Shown: positions 1 to 7,914 of the stretch, one piece after another | Layout: every line of letters starts with the position of its first letter | Numbering within the stretch: the first letter of the stretch is position 1 | NCBI RefSeq assembly: GCF_016775155.1 | Contig: NZ_JAEUGD010000066.1 | Coordinates: forward strand, 966,833-1,030,832 | Length of the DNA: 64,000 nt | Source: Fulvivirga marina | Lineage (GTDB): Bacteria; Bacteroidota; Bacteroidia; Cytophagales; Cyclobacteriaceae | Direction: 5' to 3' | Notes under the pieces: model-generated | What the model was told of the DNA's origin: nothing | Databases searched by the model: none | Seen by the model: the letters and a program-made list of their open reading frames with translations, nothing else | Program-made: the position numbers and the translations under genes

Positions 1-29
1 CCCTCAATAAGCGCTTTTTCAGAATCCAT
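1..29 (-). CDS. possible 5' end of a divergent gene (partial)
   Basis: An ATG read on the minus strand at 29-27 opens a frame (M-D-S-E-K-A-L-I-E) that leaves the window at base 1. It would be transcribed away from the T9SS plug gene. Only nine codons are visible, so neither the product nor the reality of the gene can be judged. Confidence 0.22.
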
Positions 30-72
30 ATAATATATCTGATGCGATCATGTTTTATATAGACACCACAAC

Positions 73-90
73 ATTCCAATAGGTTGGAAT
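73..90. repeat. short inverted repeat upstream of the plug gene
   Basis: ATTCCAA and TTGGAAT form a perfect 7-bp inverted repeat with a 4-nt spacer, 44 bp before the plug ATG. No T-run follows, so a terminator is unlikely. It could be an operator for the divergent region, or chance in AT-rich DNA. Confidence 0.3.
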
Positions 91-133
91 CATTCTTGTA
101 TATCGCAAAATTAATTATATTTTTATTGCCATT

Positions 134-1420
134 ATGAAAAATTGGATAACAGCTACGCTTTTTATATTTGTTTTAAGCGCATATAATTTACCCCATCATC
201 TATCTTCGCCTACTTACCAGAACAAAAAATTAGTATACAAGGACGCTACCTACGAACCCGAGATCAGGACAGTTCAACTCTATCCTTACACAGGGAACGC
301 CAATGCTGTACTATCACCATCTGTAGCTACCCTGAACAATAACAATCTGTTACTGGAATTTGATGACTTGGTTCAGGCTCCTGAGAATTATAGAGTAAAA
401 ATCATCCATTGCAATAGTGACTGGACACCATCGCGACTAAGAAGTCTTGACTATCTATACGACTACAATGAGTTCAACATTGATAATTATCAGCTATCAG
501 TAGATACTAAATTGTCATACGTCCACTACAAATTCAAAATACCCAGCCTCAAAGTTCCTGGCAATTACCTTTTGGTGGCCTATAGAGGCACCGATGAATC
601 TGACATTATCTTATCCAAAAGGTTTATGCTTTTCAATAGCCTGGTATCTATTAATCTATTGAGTGACCTTACCGGTTTAAGTTCAAACAACCGGCTAAAC
701 CAACAACTTGACTTCACCATAGACTATAATGATTACCCATTACAAAACCCGATGGAAAACGTATCTATAGTAATCCGACAAAACCAAAGATGGGACAACG
801 CCATTACTACGCTCAGGCCCAATTTTATACGTGAAAACATTAACCAATTGGAATATCGCTTCTTTAATTATGAAAACAACTTTAAAGGTGGCAATGAATT
901 TCGCTTTTTTGATATGAGATCACTACGGTACCCTGGGCAGAACGTTCAACGTGCTAACATAAATACACGTCCTACTCTGATAGACTTGATGATTGACAAA
1001 CCCAGAATTTACCAACCCTACACGCAGTACGATGACCTGAATGGAGAGTATTTTATTGCTAATTCTGACACCGGAAACGGTTCAGTGCAAAGTGACTATG
1101 TTACTGTTAGATTTCACCTTAAAGCAAGTAAAGTTAATGGTGAGGTTTATGTTATAGGTGAAATGAATAACTGGAACCTCCAGGACAGAATGAACTATGA
1201 TGAGGTGTCTGGCTTATATAATGGTGAGATGATCCTAAAACAAGGCTATTACGACTACCAATATTATATTAAAGGAGATACTCTAAGGTCCAATTACTTT
1301 GAAGGGGATCACTTTCAAACGGAAAATGAGTATGAAATATTCGTTTACTATAAACCGCCAACCAGTCGATCTGAGTTACTCATAGGGTATGGGTATTACG
1401 AAATGAACCCTTCCAGATAA
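134..1420 (+). CDS. T9SS plug-domain protein (DUF5103 family)
   Basis: A 428-aa exported protein with an N-terminal hydrophobic signal (residues 1-18, K-N-W-I-T-A-T-L-F-I-F-V-L). The body carries recognisable DUF5103 features: an early R-T-V-Q-L-Y-P segment, a conserved I-I-H-C-N-S-D-W-T-P motif near residue 95, and a C-terminal CBM48-like beta-sandwich (V-Y-V-I-G-E-M-N-N-W) around residue 340. In the family, this protein plugs the periplasmic side of the SprA translocon when no substrate is in transit. The full family length appears to be present. It converges with cas6, leaving only 4 bp between the stops, so the two are not an operon. The T9SS role fits the giant T9SS-type adhesin encoded at 7.9-19.7 kb. 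Confidence 0.85.
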   Translation: MKNWITATLFIFVLSAYNLPHHLSSPTYQNKKLVYKDATYEPEIRTVQLYPYTGNANAVLSPSVATLNNNNLLLEFDDLVQAPENYRVKIIHCNSDWTPSRLRSLDYLYDYNEFNIDNYQLSVDTKLSYVHYKFKIPSLKVPGNYLLVAYRGTDESDIILSKRFMLFNSLVSINLLSDLTGLSSNNRLNQQLDFTIDYNDYPLQNPMENVSIVIRQNQRWDNAITTLRPNFIRENINQLEYRFFNYENNFKGGNEFRFFDMRSLRYPGQNVQRANINTRPTLIDLMIDKPRIYQPYTQYDDLNGEYFIANSDTGNGSVQSDYVTVRFHLKASKVNGEVYVIGEMNNWNLQDRMNYDEVSGLYNGEMILKQGYYDYQYYIKGDTLRSNYFEGDHFQTENEYEIFVYYKPPTSRSELLIGYGYYEMNPSR

Positions 1421-1424
1421 GATA

Positions 1425-2225
1425 CTAAGCGTAGCTAAATTCGTATTTAAGCACGCGGCTATTAGGGTTGGAATGTGCTACATCAAGCATTCCAAACCCT
1501 TTATGGGTAAACTGCCCTAAACCACAATGAAGCACAAAATCTTGAACTTCTTTTGCCGCATATAAGGTAAATGGGAAGGTATAACCTCTAATCTCATATT
1601 TTACATCACGGTCATAAACGGGATAAATACGAGCAAATTTCTTTTGAGCTGCGGTAAGTCTGGCAATATAGGTTTTATCAGGCACAACCTGAAACTTATA
1701 AAACCCCTCCAGCTGTTCTTTATCAAACATGTCTGATGCTGCCATTCTCTCCATGGTAGACTCATAAAGGAGATCTGAAAAAGTGTCCGTTTCAGGGGGA
1801 ATAAACCGCTTGGCTGTACTATCATTAAATGATGAATTCAGAATAACAAGCGGTGAGATGCAGACAAACTTCAGCGAATCTTTCAAATCAATTTGTTCTT
1901 CAAGCTCAACAGTTTCGGGTTTAAGGTACAGTCCTCCAATTTCCACCTGACTAAACTCAAATAAATTTGTTAAAAAATAATCAATAAACGGCTTGTTCGG
2001 GCTCGACAAAACCAGAGTAACACGTGAAGAATAGAAATGAAGCCCCTTTCGACTAATCTTAGTTTGTCCCTTTAGGCCTGAGAAGTTATAAAATGAATAT
2101 TGTATAAATTTCTCATCACCACCCTTAATCAAAACACCTTTGATCATTTGCGCGAGCAAATACTGATGGTGAAAAGGAACGTGGCCTCCCCTATTCTTTA
2201 GAAGAAATATAATTCTGACTCTCAA
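1425..2225 (-). CDS. cas6: orphan CRISPR-associated endoribonuclease Cas6
   Basis: A 266-aa RAMP-fold protein. The N-terminus has the Cas6 pattern V-P-F-H-H-Q-Y-L-L-A-Q-M-I-K (residues 16-29), followed by the F-Y-N-F-S-G-L strand of the first ferredoxin fold. The C-terminus has the family's glycine-rich RNA-binding loop G-L-G-Q-F-T-H-K-G-F-G-M-L-D-V (about 235-249). Cas6 enzymes cut CRISPR precursor RNA within repeats. Here no other cas gene and no repeat-spacer array lies in the window. At the place just before the F-x-F-S strand where many Cas6 proteins carry the catalytic His, I see none (G-G-D-E-K-F-I-Q-Y); His19 and His20 lie further upstream. Processing of a distant array, or a repurposed RNA-binding role, are both open. 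The 216 bp upstream hold no repeats. Confidence 0.8.
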   Translation of the reverse strand: MRVRIIFLLKNRGGHVPFHHQYLLAQMIKGVLIKGGDEKFIQYSFYNFSGLKGQTKISRKGLHFYSSRVTLVLSSPNKPFIDYFLTNLFEFSQVEIGGLYLKPETVELEEQIDLKDSLKFVCISPLVILNSSFNDSTAKRFIPPETDTFSDLLYESTMERMAASDMFDKEQLEGFYKFQVVPDKTYIARLTAAQKKFARIYPVYDRDVKYEIRGYTFPFTLYAAKEVQDFVLHCGLGQFTHKGFGMLDVAHSNPNSRVLKYEFSYA

Positions 2226-2441
2226 TTTGAAAATAATTACCTAGACAAAAAATCAGGGGTTTCAGCAGAAAATATTAAAATTAGCTAAAAAATGCACGAA
2301 CCCTTATCTCAAAACAAAATGTAACTTTAACTTTTCAGCCAGACTGTTCAATCGTAATCGAAAAAAAAGTTATACAATATTTTAATAAAAATAGCGTTTA
2401 ATCGCCAATTCTAAAAATCCATGTAATATAAAATTCTTTTT

Positions 2442-3539
2442 TTAAACATTAAATCTAAAGTGCATAATATCTCCGTCGCATACCACATATTCTTTTCCCT
2501 CGATGGCAATCTTACCTGCTTCCTTACAAGCCACTTCTGATTTAAACTTCTGGTAATTCTCTAACTTGATAACTTCTGCCTTAATAAATCCCTTTTCAAA
2601 GTCTGTATGTATAACTCCCGCTGCCTGAGGAGCTTTCCACCCTCTCTTAATGGTCCACGCCCGCACCTCTTGTACTCCAGCTGTAAAGTAAGTGATGAGA
2701 TTGAGGATATTATAGGCAGCTTTTATTAGCTTATTCAACCCTGATTCCTTCAATCCATATTCTGACAAGAACATTTCACGTTCTTCCTTATCTTCCAGTT
2801 CAGCTATCTGAGCCTCGATTGAAGCTGAAACGATCACCACTTCCGCATTTTCATCTTTCACAGCATCCTTCAGTTTCTGAGAATACTCATTCCCATCAGG
2901 CAAAGCTGTCTCTTCAACATTAGCCACATAAATTACGGGCTTAGCAGTGAGCAACTGAAGGTCGGCAATGGCTTTCCTGTCTTCCTCCTCAACTTCTAGG
3001 GTTCGGGCATTCTTTCCAGACTCCAAATGTTGCTTATATTTCTGAAGTATTACTAAATCCTTCTTTGATTTCGCATCACCACTCTTAGCGATTTTTTCTA
3101 TACGAAGTATCTTTTTATCAACTGACTCCAAGTCTTTTAGTTGTAGTTCAGCATCAATAACCTCCTTATCAGAAATAGGGTCTACCCTTCCTTCAACATG
3201 TACAATATTATCATCAGCAAAACAACGTACAACGTGGGCAATAGCATCTACCTCTCGGATATTAGCTAAAAATTGGTTTCCAAGCCCTTCGCCTTTACTT
3301 GCTCCTTTAACTAACCCCGCTATATCAACAAATTCAATCGTAGTAGGCAACACTCTTTGTGGGTTCACCAACTCTTCAAGTACGTGCAACCGCTCATCAG
3401 GAACAGTAATAACACCAACATTAGGTTCTATGGTACAGAAAGGAAAATTGGCCGCTTCTGCCTTATTATTTGAAATTGCGTTAAAAAGTGTTGACTTGCC
3501 TACGTTTGGCAGCCCTACAATACCACATTTAAGTGCCAT
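2442..3539 (-). CDS. ychF: ribosome-binding ATPase YchF
   Basis: A 365-aa Obg-family P-loop NTPase, full length. The P-loop G-L-P-N-V-G-K-S-T is at residues 9-17 and the Walker B/G3 region D-I-A-G-L-V-K-G-A follows near residue 73. A coiled-coil insert lies around 130-200, and a C-terminal TGS domain includes F-I-K-A-E-V-I. YchF prefers ATP to GTP, binds the 70S ribosome and is linked to translation quality and oxidative-stress response. It starts 6 bp after the stop of the AI-2E-family permease on the same strand, so the two are probably co-transcribed. No clear terminator hairpin follows. Confidence 0.95.
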   Translation of the reverse strand: MALKCGIVGLPNVGKSTLFNAISNNKAEAANFPFCTIEPNVGVITVPDERLHVLEELVNPQRVLPTTIEFVDIAGLVKGASKGEGLGNQFLANIREVDAIAHVVRCFADDNIVHVEGRVDPISDKEVIDAELQLKDLESVDKKILRIEKIAKSGDAKSKKDLVILQKYKQHLESGKNARTLEVEEEDRKAIADLQLLTAKPVIYVANVEETALPDGNEYSQKLKDAVKDENAEVVIVSASIEAQIAELEDKEEREMFLSEYGLKESGLNKLIKAAYNILNLITYFTAGVQEVRAWTIKRGWKAPQAAGVIHTDFEKGFIKAEVIKLENYQKFKSEVACKEAGKIAIEGKEYVVCDGDIMHFRFNV

Positions 3540-3545
3540 GAAATT

Positions 3546-4643
3546 TTATTTTTTCTGAACTTTAAAAATACCGTAGCTTCTATAACCTGTATACAACTCC
3601 GAAAATGAAACGCGTAATACAGTGTAAACAGGTATGGCTGCAACCATTCCGGGTATACCAGCTAGCGAAGCGCCTGCAAATATAATTATAAATATTTCTA
3701 AAGGATGTGCTTTTACGCTTTTAGAAAAGATTAATGGCTGAAGTACAATGTTATCTACTAATTGGACAACACCAAAAACAGCAGCTATTTTTAGTACAAG
3801 AAACATATAATCCTGAGAAGTTACCAGATCCGTCCCTGTTGATACCCCCACAGCAATACCGAAAGTAGCACCCAGGATCGGTCCCATATAGGGAATAAGA
3901 TTAGCCACTGCTGCAAATAATGCTATGGTTAGGGCATACCTGATCCCTAAAGTTCCCAACCCAAGAGAAGCAATACTAAATATGCAAAACATCTGAAACA
4001 GTAAGCCAATAAGATAGTTTGACAACAACCTTTCAATCTTATTATATGCAGCTATCGTTACCTCAAAATATTTATTAGGGATAAAAGAAATCAATTTTTT
4101 GCGCATGGACCCCATTTCATAAAGAAAAAAGAAAGAGATAAAACTTACTGCCAAAACCCCAACTAAGAACTGTCCGGTGACAGCAAGAATATCATTCAAT
4201 ATATTTCCGATTTTAACATTGGAAATAATTTCAATTATGCTTTTTCTGAGGTTGTTTACAATAAAGCCCTCTGACTCAGTAGTAAGGCCATTGCTGATTA
4301 AAAAGTGTTCAAAACTTTGCAGAGGAACCGTTGCCCTGTCATATAAATTCTCATAATCAACTCCTGATATTACTTCTATTTGCTCTGATATTAATGGAAT
4401 AAACAGTACAATAAAAGCTGCTATAAACATTACCAATATCAGGTATGAAAATATTACAGCCAATAATCGCGGCATCCTGATATTGAACAATTGTGCTTTA
4501 GCCATATATTGGGTCAAAGGGCGAAGGATACTGCTTACCACAATGGCTATAGCCACGTAAATAAAAATATCAAAAAAGACCCACCCTAGCAGAATTATTG
4601 CCACTATAACCAATAAAATGTAAAACAGGGTTCGCCAGAGCAT
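3546..4643 (-). CDS. AI-2E family transporter (PerM-like permease)
   Basis: A 365-aa polytopic inner-membrane protein with about eight hydrophobic segments. The family's long periplasmic loop lies between the early pair of helices and the C-terminal bundle (V-A-N-L-I-P-Y-M-G-P-I-L-G-A near residue 250). Members include AI-2 exporters and Na+/H+ antiporters; the substrate cannot be told from sequence. An in-frame ATG lies 48 bp upstream (4691), but it falls inside the terminator hairpin of the preceding gene and upstream of a promoter-like pair of boxes (4660-4691). The M-L-W-R-T start at 4643 is therefore preferred. It is followed after 6 bp by ychF, probably as an operon. Confidence 0.85.
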   Translation of the reverse strand: MLWRTLFYILLVIVAIILLGWVFFDIFIYVAIAIVVSSILRPLTQYMAKAQLFNIRMPRLLAVIFSYLILVMFIAAFIVLFIPLISEQIEVISGVDYENLYDRATVPLQSFEHFLISNGLTTESEGFIVNNLRKSIIEIISNVKIGNILNDILAVTGQFLVGVLAVSFISFFFLYEMGSMRKKLISFIPNKYFEVTIAAYNKIERLLSNYLIGLLFQMFCIFSIASLGLGTLGIRYALTIALFAAVANLIPYMGPILGATFGIAVGVSTGTDLVTSQDYMFLVLKIAAVFGVVQLVDNIVLQPLIFSKSVKAHPLEIFIIIFAGASLAGIPGMVAAIPVYTVLRVSFSELYTGYRSYGIFKVQKK

Positions 4644-4659
4644 ATCAGTCCTTTTTAAG

Positions 4660-4691
4660 CAAACATAATAAAAAAAGCCCTTGAAATTCAA
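4660..4691 (-). promoter_or_regulatory. candidate promoter of the permease-ychF unit
   Basis: On the minus strand TTG (4691-4689) is followed after 21 nt by TATGTTTG (4667-4660), matching the Bacteroidota consensus TTG-N17-23-TAnnTTTG. The expected start point is near 4653, about 10 nt before the chosen ATG. The upstream box lies inside the DUF3276 terminator stem. Confidence 0.5.
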
Positions 4692-4696
4692 GGGCT
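4676..4696 (-). terminator. intrinsic terminator after the DUF3276 gene
   Basis: AGCCCTTGAA and TTCAAGGGCT form an inverted repeat around one central base. On the minus strand it is followed by a run of T. It lies 26 bp past the DUF3276 stop and would separate that gene from the permease. Confidence 0.8.
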
Positions 4697-4722
4697 CTTT
4701 ACTATATAACTTATCAATTACT

Positions 4723-5079
4723 TCAATCCCATTTCAATTCGGTATCGATTTCGCTCCTACTCACACCACTTTCTTCTCCATCCATATCTCCCTGCCTGTC
4801 AAATTGAGTAAAGTCAATATCAGGAAGTAATTCGTCCTTCACATGATTCACAGTGTTGTTTAAGGCTTCAACAAACTTATTAAAATCTTCCTTATACAAG
4901 AAAATCTTATGTTTTTCGTAGGTAAACCCATCATCCTTATACCTCCTCTTGCTCTCGGTAATTGTCAGATAATAGTCGTTCGAACGGGTTGCCTTAACAT
5001 CGAAGAAATACGTCCTTTTTCCCGCCCTTACTCGTTCTGAAAATATTTCCTCTCTTTCATTGGTATTATTCTCTTCCAC
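4723..5079 (-). CDS. DUF3276 / PUR-family nucleic-acid-binding protein
   Basis: A 118-aa acidic small protein. Residues 10-75 show the PUR-domain pattern typical of Bacteroidota DUF3276 proteins (I-F-S-E-R-V-R-A-G-K-R-T-Y-F-F-D-V-K, then Y-Y-L-T-I-T-E-S-K-R, then F-L-Y-K-E-D-F-N-K-F). A PUR-alpha-like beta-beta-beta-beta-alpha fold that binds single-stranded DNA or RNA is the family's known property. The biological role is not established. The C-terminal 35 residues are acidic and probably disordered. It is transcribed alone, with a strong terminator directly downstream. Confidence 0.85.
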   Translation of the reverse strand: MEENNTNEREEIFSERVRAGKRTYFFDVKATRSNDYYLTITESKRRYKDDGFTYEKHKIFLYKEDFNKFVEALNNTVNHVKDELLPDIDFTQFDRQGDMDGEESGVSRSEIDTELKWD

Positions 5080-5257
5080 AATCCTAATAGTTTAGTTTAC
5101 AATTTTGCCTTTTATACATAAATCGGATTTAAATATAGTATAATATTTAGGTTTAATGCAAACAGATAATTATTAATTATAAAACAATTTTTATTTCCAT
5201 GCGTTGTAAACAGATCAATTCCTTAGCTTTATTAGCTAAAATAAGCTATTCTCTTGT

Positions 5258-6163
5258 ATGAAGATTGACCTCAATCAGGTTAAAAACCTGGGGCACATTG
5301 ATTTTTTAGCTAAGCAGCTCGTAGAAGGCTTCATTACTGGCCTTCATAAGTCACCATACCACGGATTTTCTGTGGAATTCGCTGAACATCAACTATATAA
5401 TACCGGAGAGAGTACCCGACACATCGACTGGAAAGTGTATGCTAAAACTGACCGTTTGTACACAAAAAGATACGAAGAGGAGACCAACTTACGGTGTCAG
5501 ATTATTATAGACAACTCATCCTCCATGCATTACCCTCAAAAAAATAAGGGTAAGGTTACCTTCAGCATATTAGCAGCAGCTGCCATAGCCTACCTTCTTC
5601 AAAAACAACGTGACGCAGTCGGCATTACAACCTTTTCTGACAAAATAGAGGTAACCACACCAATAAAATCTACCAGTACTCACCTGAACAAGATCTTTAT
5701 TCAGCTTGAAAACCTGTTGAACCAGGAAGATAATCTAAAAAAAACAGCCGTTGCCAACATCCTCCATGAAGTAGCTGAAAAGAATCATCGACGGTCGTTA
5801 ATAGTCATTTTCAGTGACATGTTTGATAATGAAAATGAACTAGATGAAATATTTAAAGGCTTGCAACACCTAAAGCACAATAAACATGAAGTGCTGTTGT
5901 TCCATGTATCTGACAAAAGGACTGAGTATACTTTTGAATTTGAAGATCGACCTTACGAGTTTATAGATCTTGAATCTGGTGATAAGCTTAAGCTACAACC
6001 TCATGAGGTAAAAGAGCATTATACCAAACGGGTCAAGGAGTATTATCAGCAACTAGCCTTAAGGTGCGGTCAATTAAAAATTGACTTCATTGAGGCTGAT
6101 ATAAATGAGGATTACAATGACATTTTGAATGCCTATCTTATTAAAAGGTCAAAGTTAAAATAG
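5258..6163 (+). CDS. DUF58 domain protein (VWA-like)
   Basis: A 301-aa cytoplasmic protein with the DUF58 signature around residues 40-70 (N-T-G-E-S-T-R-H-I-D-W-K-V-Y-A-K-T). A von Willebrand A-like fold follows, with a MIDAS-type D-x-S-x-S (D85-N-S-S-S-M). DUF58 proteins usually sit next to a MoxR AAA+ ATPase and, in Bacteroidota, the Bat operon. Neither is present here, so this is a stand-alone copy. Known members are thought to act with MoxR chaperones in assembly or stress tolerance; the role here is inferred only. It ends in a clear terminator hairpin and converges with the ferredoxin gene. Confidence 0.85.
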   Translation: MKIDLNQVKNLGHIDFLAKQLVEGFITGLHKSPYHGFSVEFAEHQLYNTGESTRHIDWKVYAKTDRLYTKRYEEETNLRCQIIIDNSSSMHYPQKNKGKVTFSILAAAAIAYLLQKQRDAVGITTFSDKIEVTTPIKSTSTHLNKIFIQLENLLNQEDNLKKTAVANILHEVAEKNHRRSLIVIFSDMFDNENELDEIFKGLQHLKHNKHEVLLFHVSDKRTEYTFEFEDRPYEFIDLESGDKLKLQPHEVKEHYTKRVKEYYQQLALRCGQLKIDFIEADINEDYNDILNAYLIKRSKLK

Positions 6164-6166
6164 TAA

Positions 6167-6195
6167 GCAGTTTCTGATCTATGACCAGAAACTGC
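6167..6195 (+). terminator. intrinsic terminator after DUF58 gene
   Basis: GCAGTTTCTG and CAGAAACTGC form a perfect 10-bp stem with a 9-nt loop, starting 3 bp after the DUF58 stop and followed by a T-rich run. It may also serve the convergent ferredoxin gene. Confidence 0.75.
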
Positions 6196-6203
6196 CAATA
6201 TTT

Positions 6204-6560
<357 letters not shown>

Positions 6561-6758
6561 TTATTTCTCGTGTGTAACATTCATTTAAAAGAATACTTAA
6601 AAGTAAGGTATAAACCTGTCATATTCTCATTTTTATGGCATAAAATGACTAAAGTTCATCCTCATTTCTATGTAAACAAGATTAATTTTTAATCTTTGTA
6701 AAAATAGGAAGTATCTTCCTGCTTTCAAACATAAAGCGCGGACGAAAGGTTTACACAT

Positions 6759-7766
6759 ATGATAGAACTTAAGGAAAGAATCGAAGCATTTGTTGAGTTA
6801 GGGAAACGCATTAAAAACCTGGATAAAGATCAGGCAACGGAGCTTTACACCAAAGCACGATCAAATAACTCCTGGTTCACGGAAGAAAGCGTTAAGTCTG
6901 CACTCGAAGGTATTTCAAACTATCTGCAACAAGATAAGTTAAACCAATGGACAGAGTCATACCCCATAAGGAACCAAAACAAAAAGGTAGGTATAGTGAT
7001 GGCCGGCAACATTCCGCTGGTAGGTTTTCATGATCTGCTTTCAGTTGTCATCAGTGGTAACCAGGCACACATCAAGCTAAGCTCACAGGATACCGCTCTA
7101 ATGAATTATATAGTCAATGAGCTGATAGCAATATCTCCAGAACTGGAAGAGCAATTAATTATCCGGGAGCAACTAAAAGATATAGATGCCATCATTGCTA
7201 CCGGAAGTGACAATACCAGCAGATATTTTAACTACTACTTTGGTAAGTACCCAAACATCATTAGAAAAAACCGCACCTCGTGTGCCATATTAACGGGTAA
7301 GGAATCAGATGAAGACCTGAGCAAACTAGGAAATGATATTTTCCAGTACTTTGGACTAGGTTGTCGCAACGTAGCCAAACTGTACGTACCCAAGGGGTAT
7401 AAATTTGATGGGTTCTTTAAGGCAATAGAAAGTTTTAGTAAAGTCTCCAATCACCATAAATACAATAATAACTACGACTATAACAAGTCCATTTATCTTG
7501 TCAACGGAATACCTCACCTCGATAGTGGTTTTCTTCTCCTCAAAGAAGACAGCGCTATGGTTTCTCCTATATCCGTTATTTTCTACGAGCAATATGACTC
7601 AGAGAATACGCTACAAAGCCTTTTAAAAGGTAATGCAGATAAGATTCAGTGCATAGTATCTAACAACAGCCGACCAGGCAGCGTTAATTTTGGCCAGGCT
7701 CAACAACCAGAGCTTTGGGACTACGCAGATGGTGTAGATACTCTGAAGTTTCTGGTAACACTTTGA
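6759..7766 (+). CDS. LuxC-like acyl-CoA reductase
   Basis: A 335-aa member of the aldehyde-dehydrogenase-like acyl-CoA reductase (LuxC) family. A Rossmann-type segment V-G-I-V-M-A-G-N-I-P-L-V-G-F-H-D lies around residues 76-91. The probable nucleophile is Cys202 in G-L-G-C-R-N-V-A-K-L. LuxC proteins reduce acyl-CoA or acyl thioesters to aldehydes with NADPH. No luciferase or LuxD/E is nearby, so the substrate is unknown; a role with the divergent ferredoxin is possible. The gene is monocistronic, with a bidirectional terminator downstream. Confidence 0.85.
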   Translation: MIELKERIEAFVELGKRIKNLDKDQATELYTKARSNNSWFTEESVKSALEGISNYLQQDKLNQWTESYPIRNQNKKVGIVMAGNIPLVGFHDLLSVVISGNQAHIKLSSQDTALMNYIVNELIAISPELEEQLIIREQLKDIDAIIATGSDNTSRYFNYYFGKYPNIIRKNRTSCAILTGKESDEDLSKLGNDIFQYFGLGCRNVAKLYVPKGYKFDGFFKAIESFSKVSNHHKYNNNYDYNKSIYLVNGIPHLDSGFLLLKEDSAMVSPISVIFYEQYDSENTLQSLLKGNADKIQCIVSNNSRPGSVNFGQAQQPELWDYADGVDTLKFLVTL

Positions 7767-7868
7767 AACGTTTGATAATTATAAAATAACTACTCTTCAT
7801 TCCTTCCTTATACATTTATGAACTAAAAAATAATACCGGCTTTTATCCCACCATTCACTAATAAAGTA

Positions 7869-7894
7869 AAAAGGCTGCCATGTGGCAGCCTTTT
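7869..7894. terminator. bidirectional intrinsic terminator
   Basis: AAAAGGCTGCCA, TG, TGGCAGCCTTTT: a near-perfect 12-bp stem flanked by A-run and T-run, so it works in both directions. It lies between the convergent acyl-CoA reductase and giant adhesin genes. Its core closely resembles the his attenuator hairpin at 40164-40195. Confidence 0.88.
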
Positions 7895-7914
7895 ATTGCT
7901 TATCTAAATTCCGT

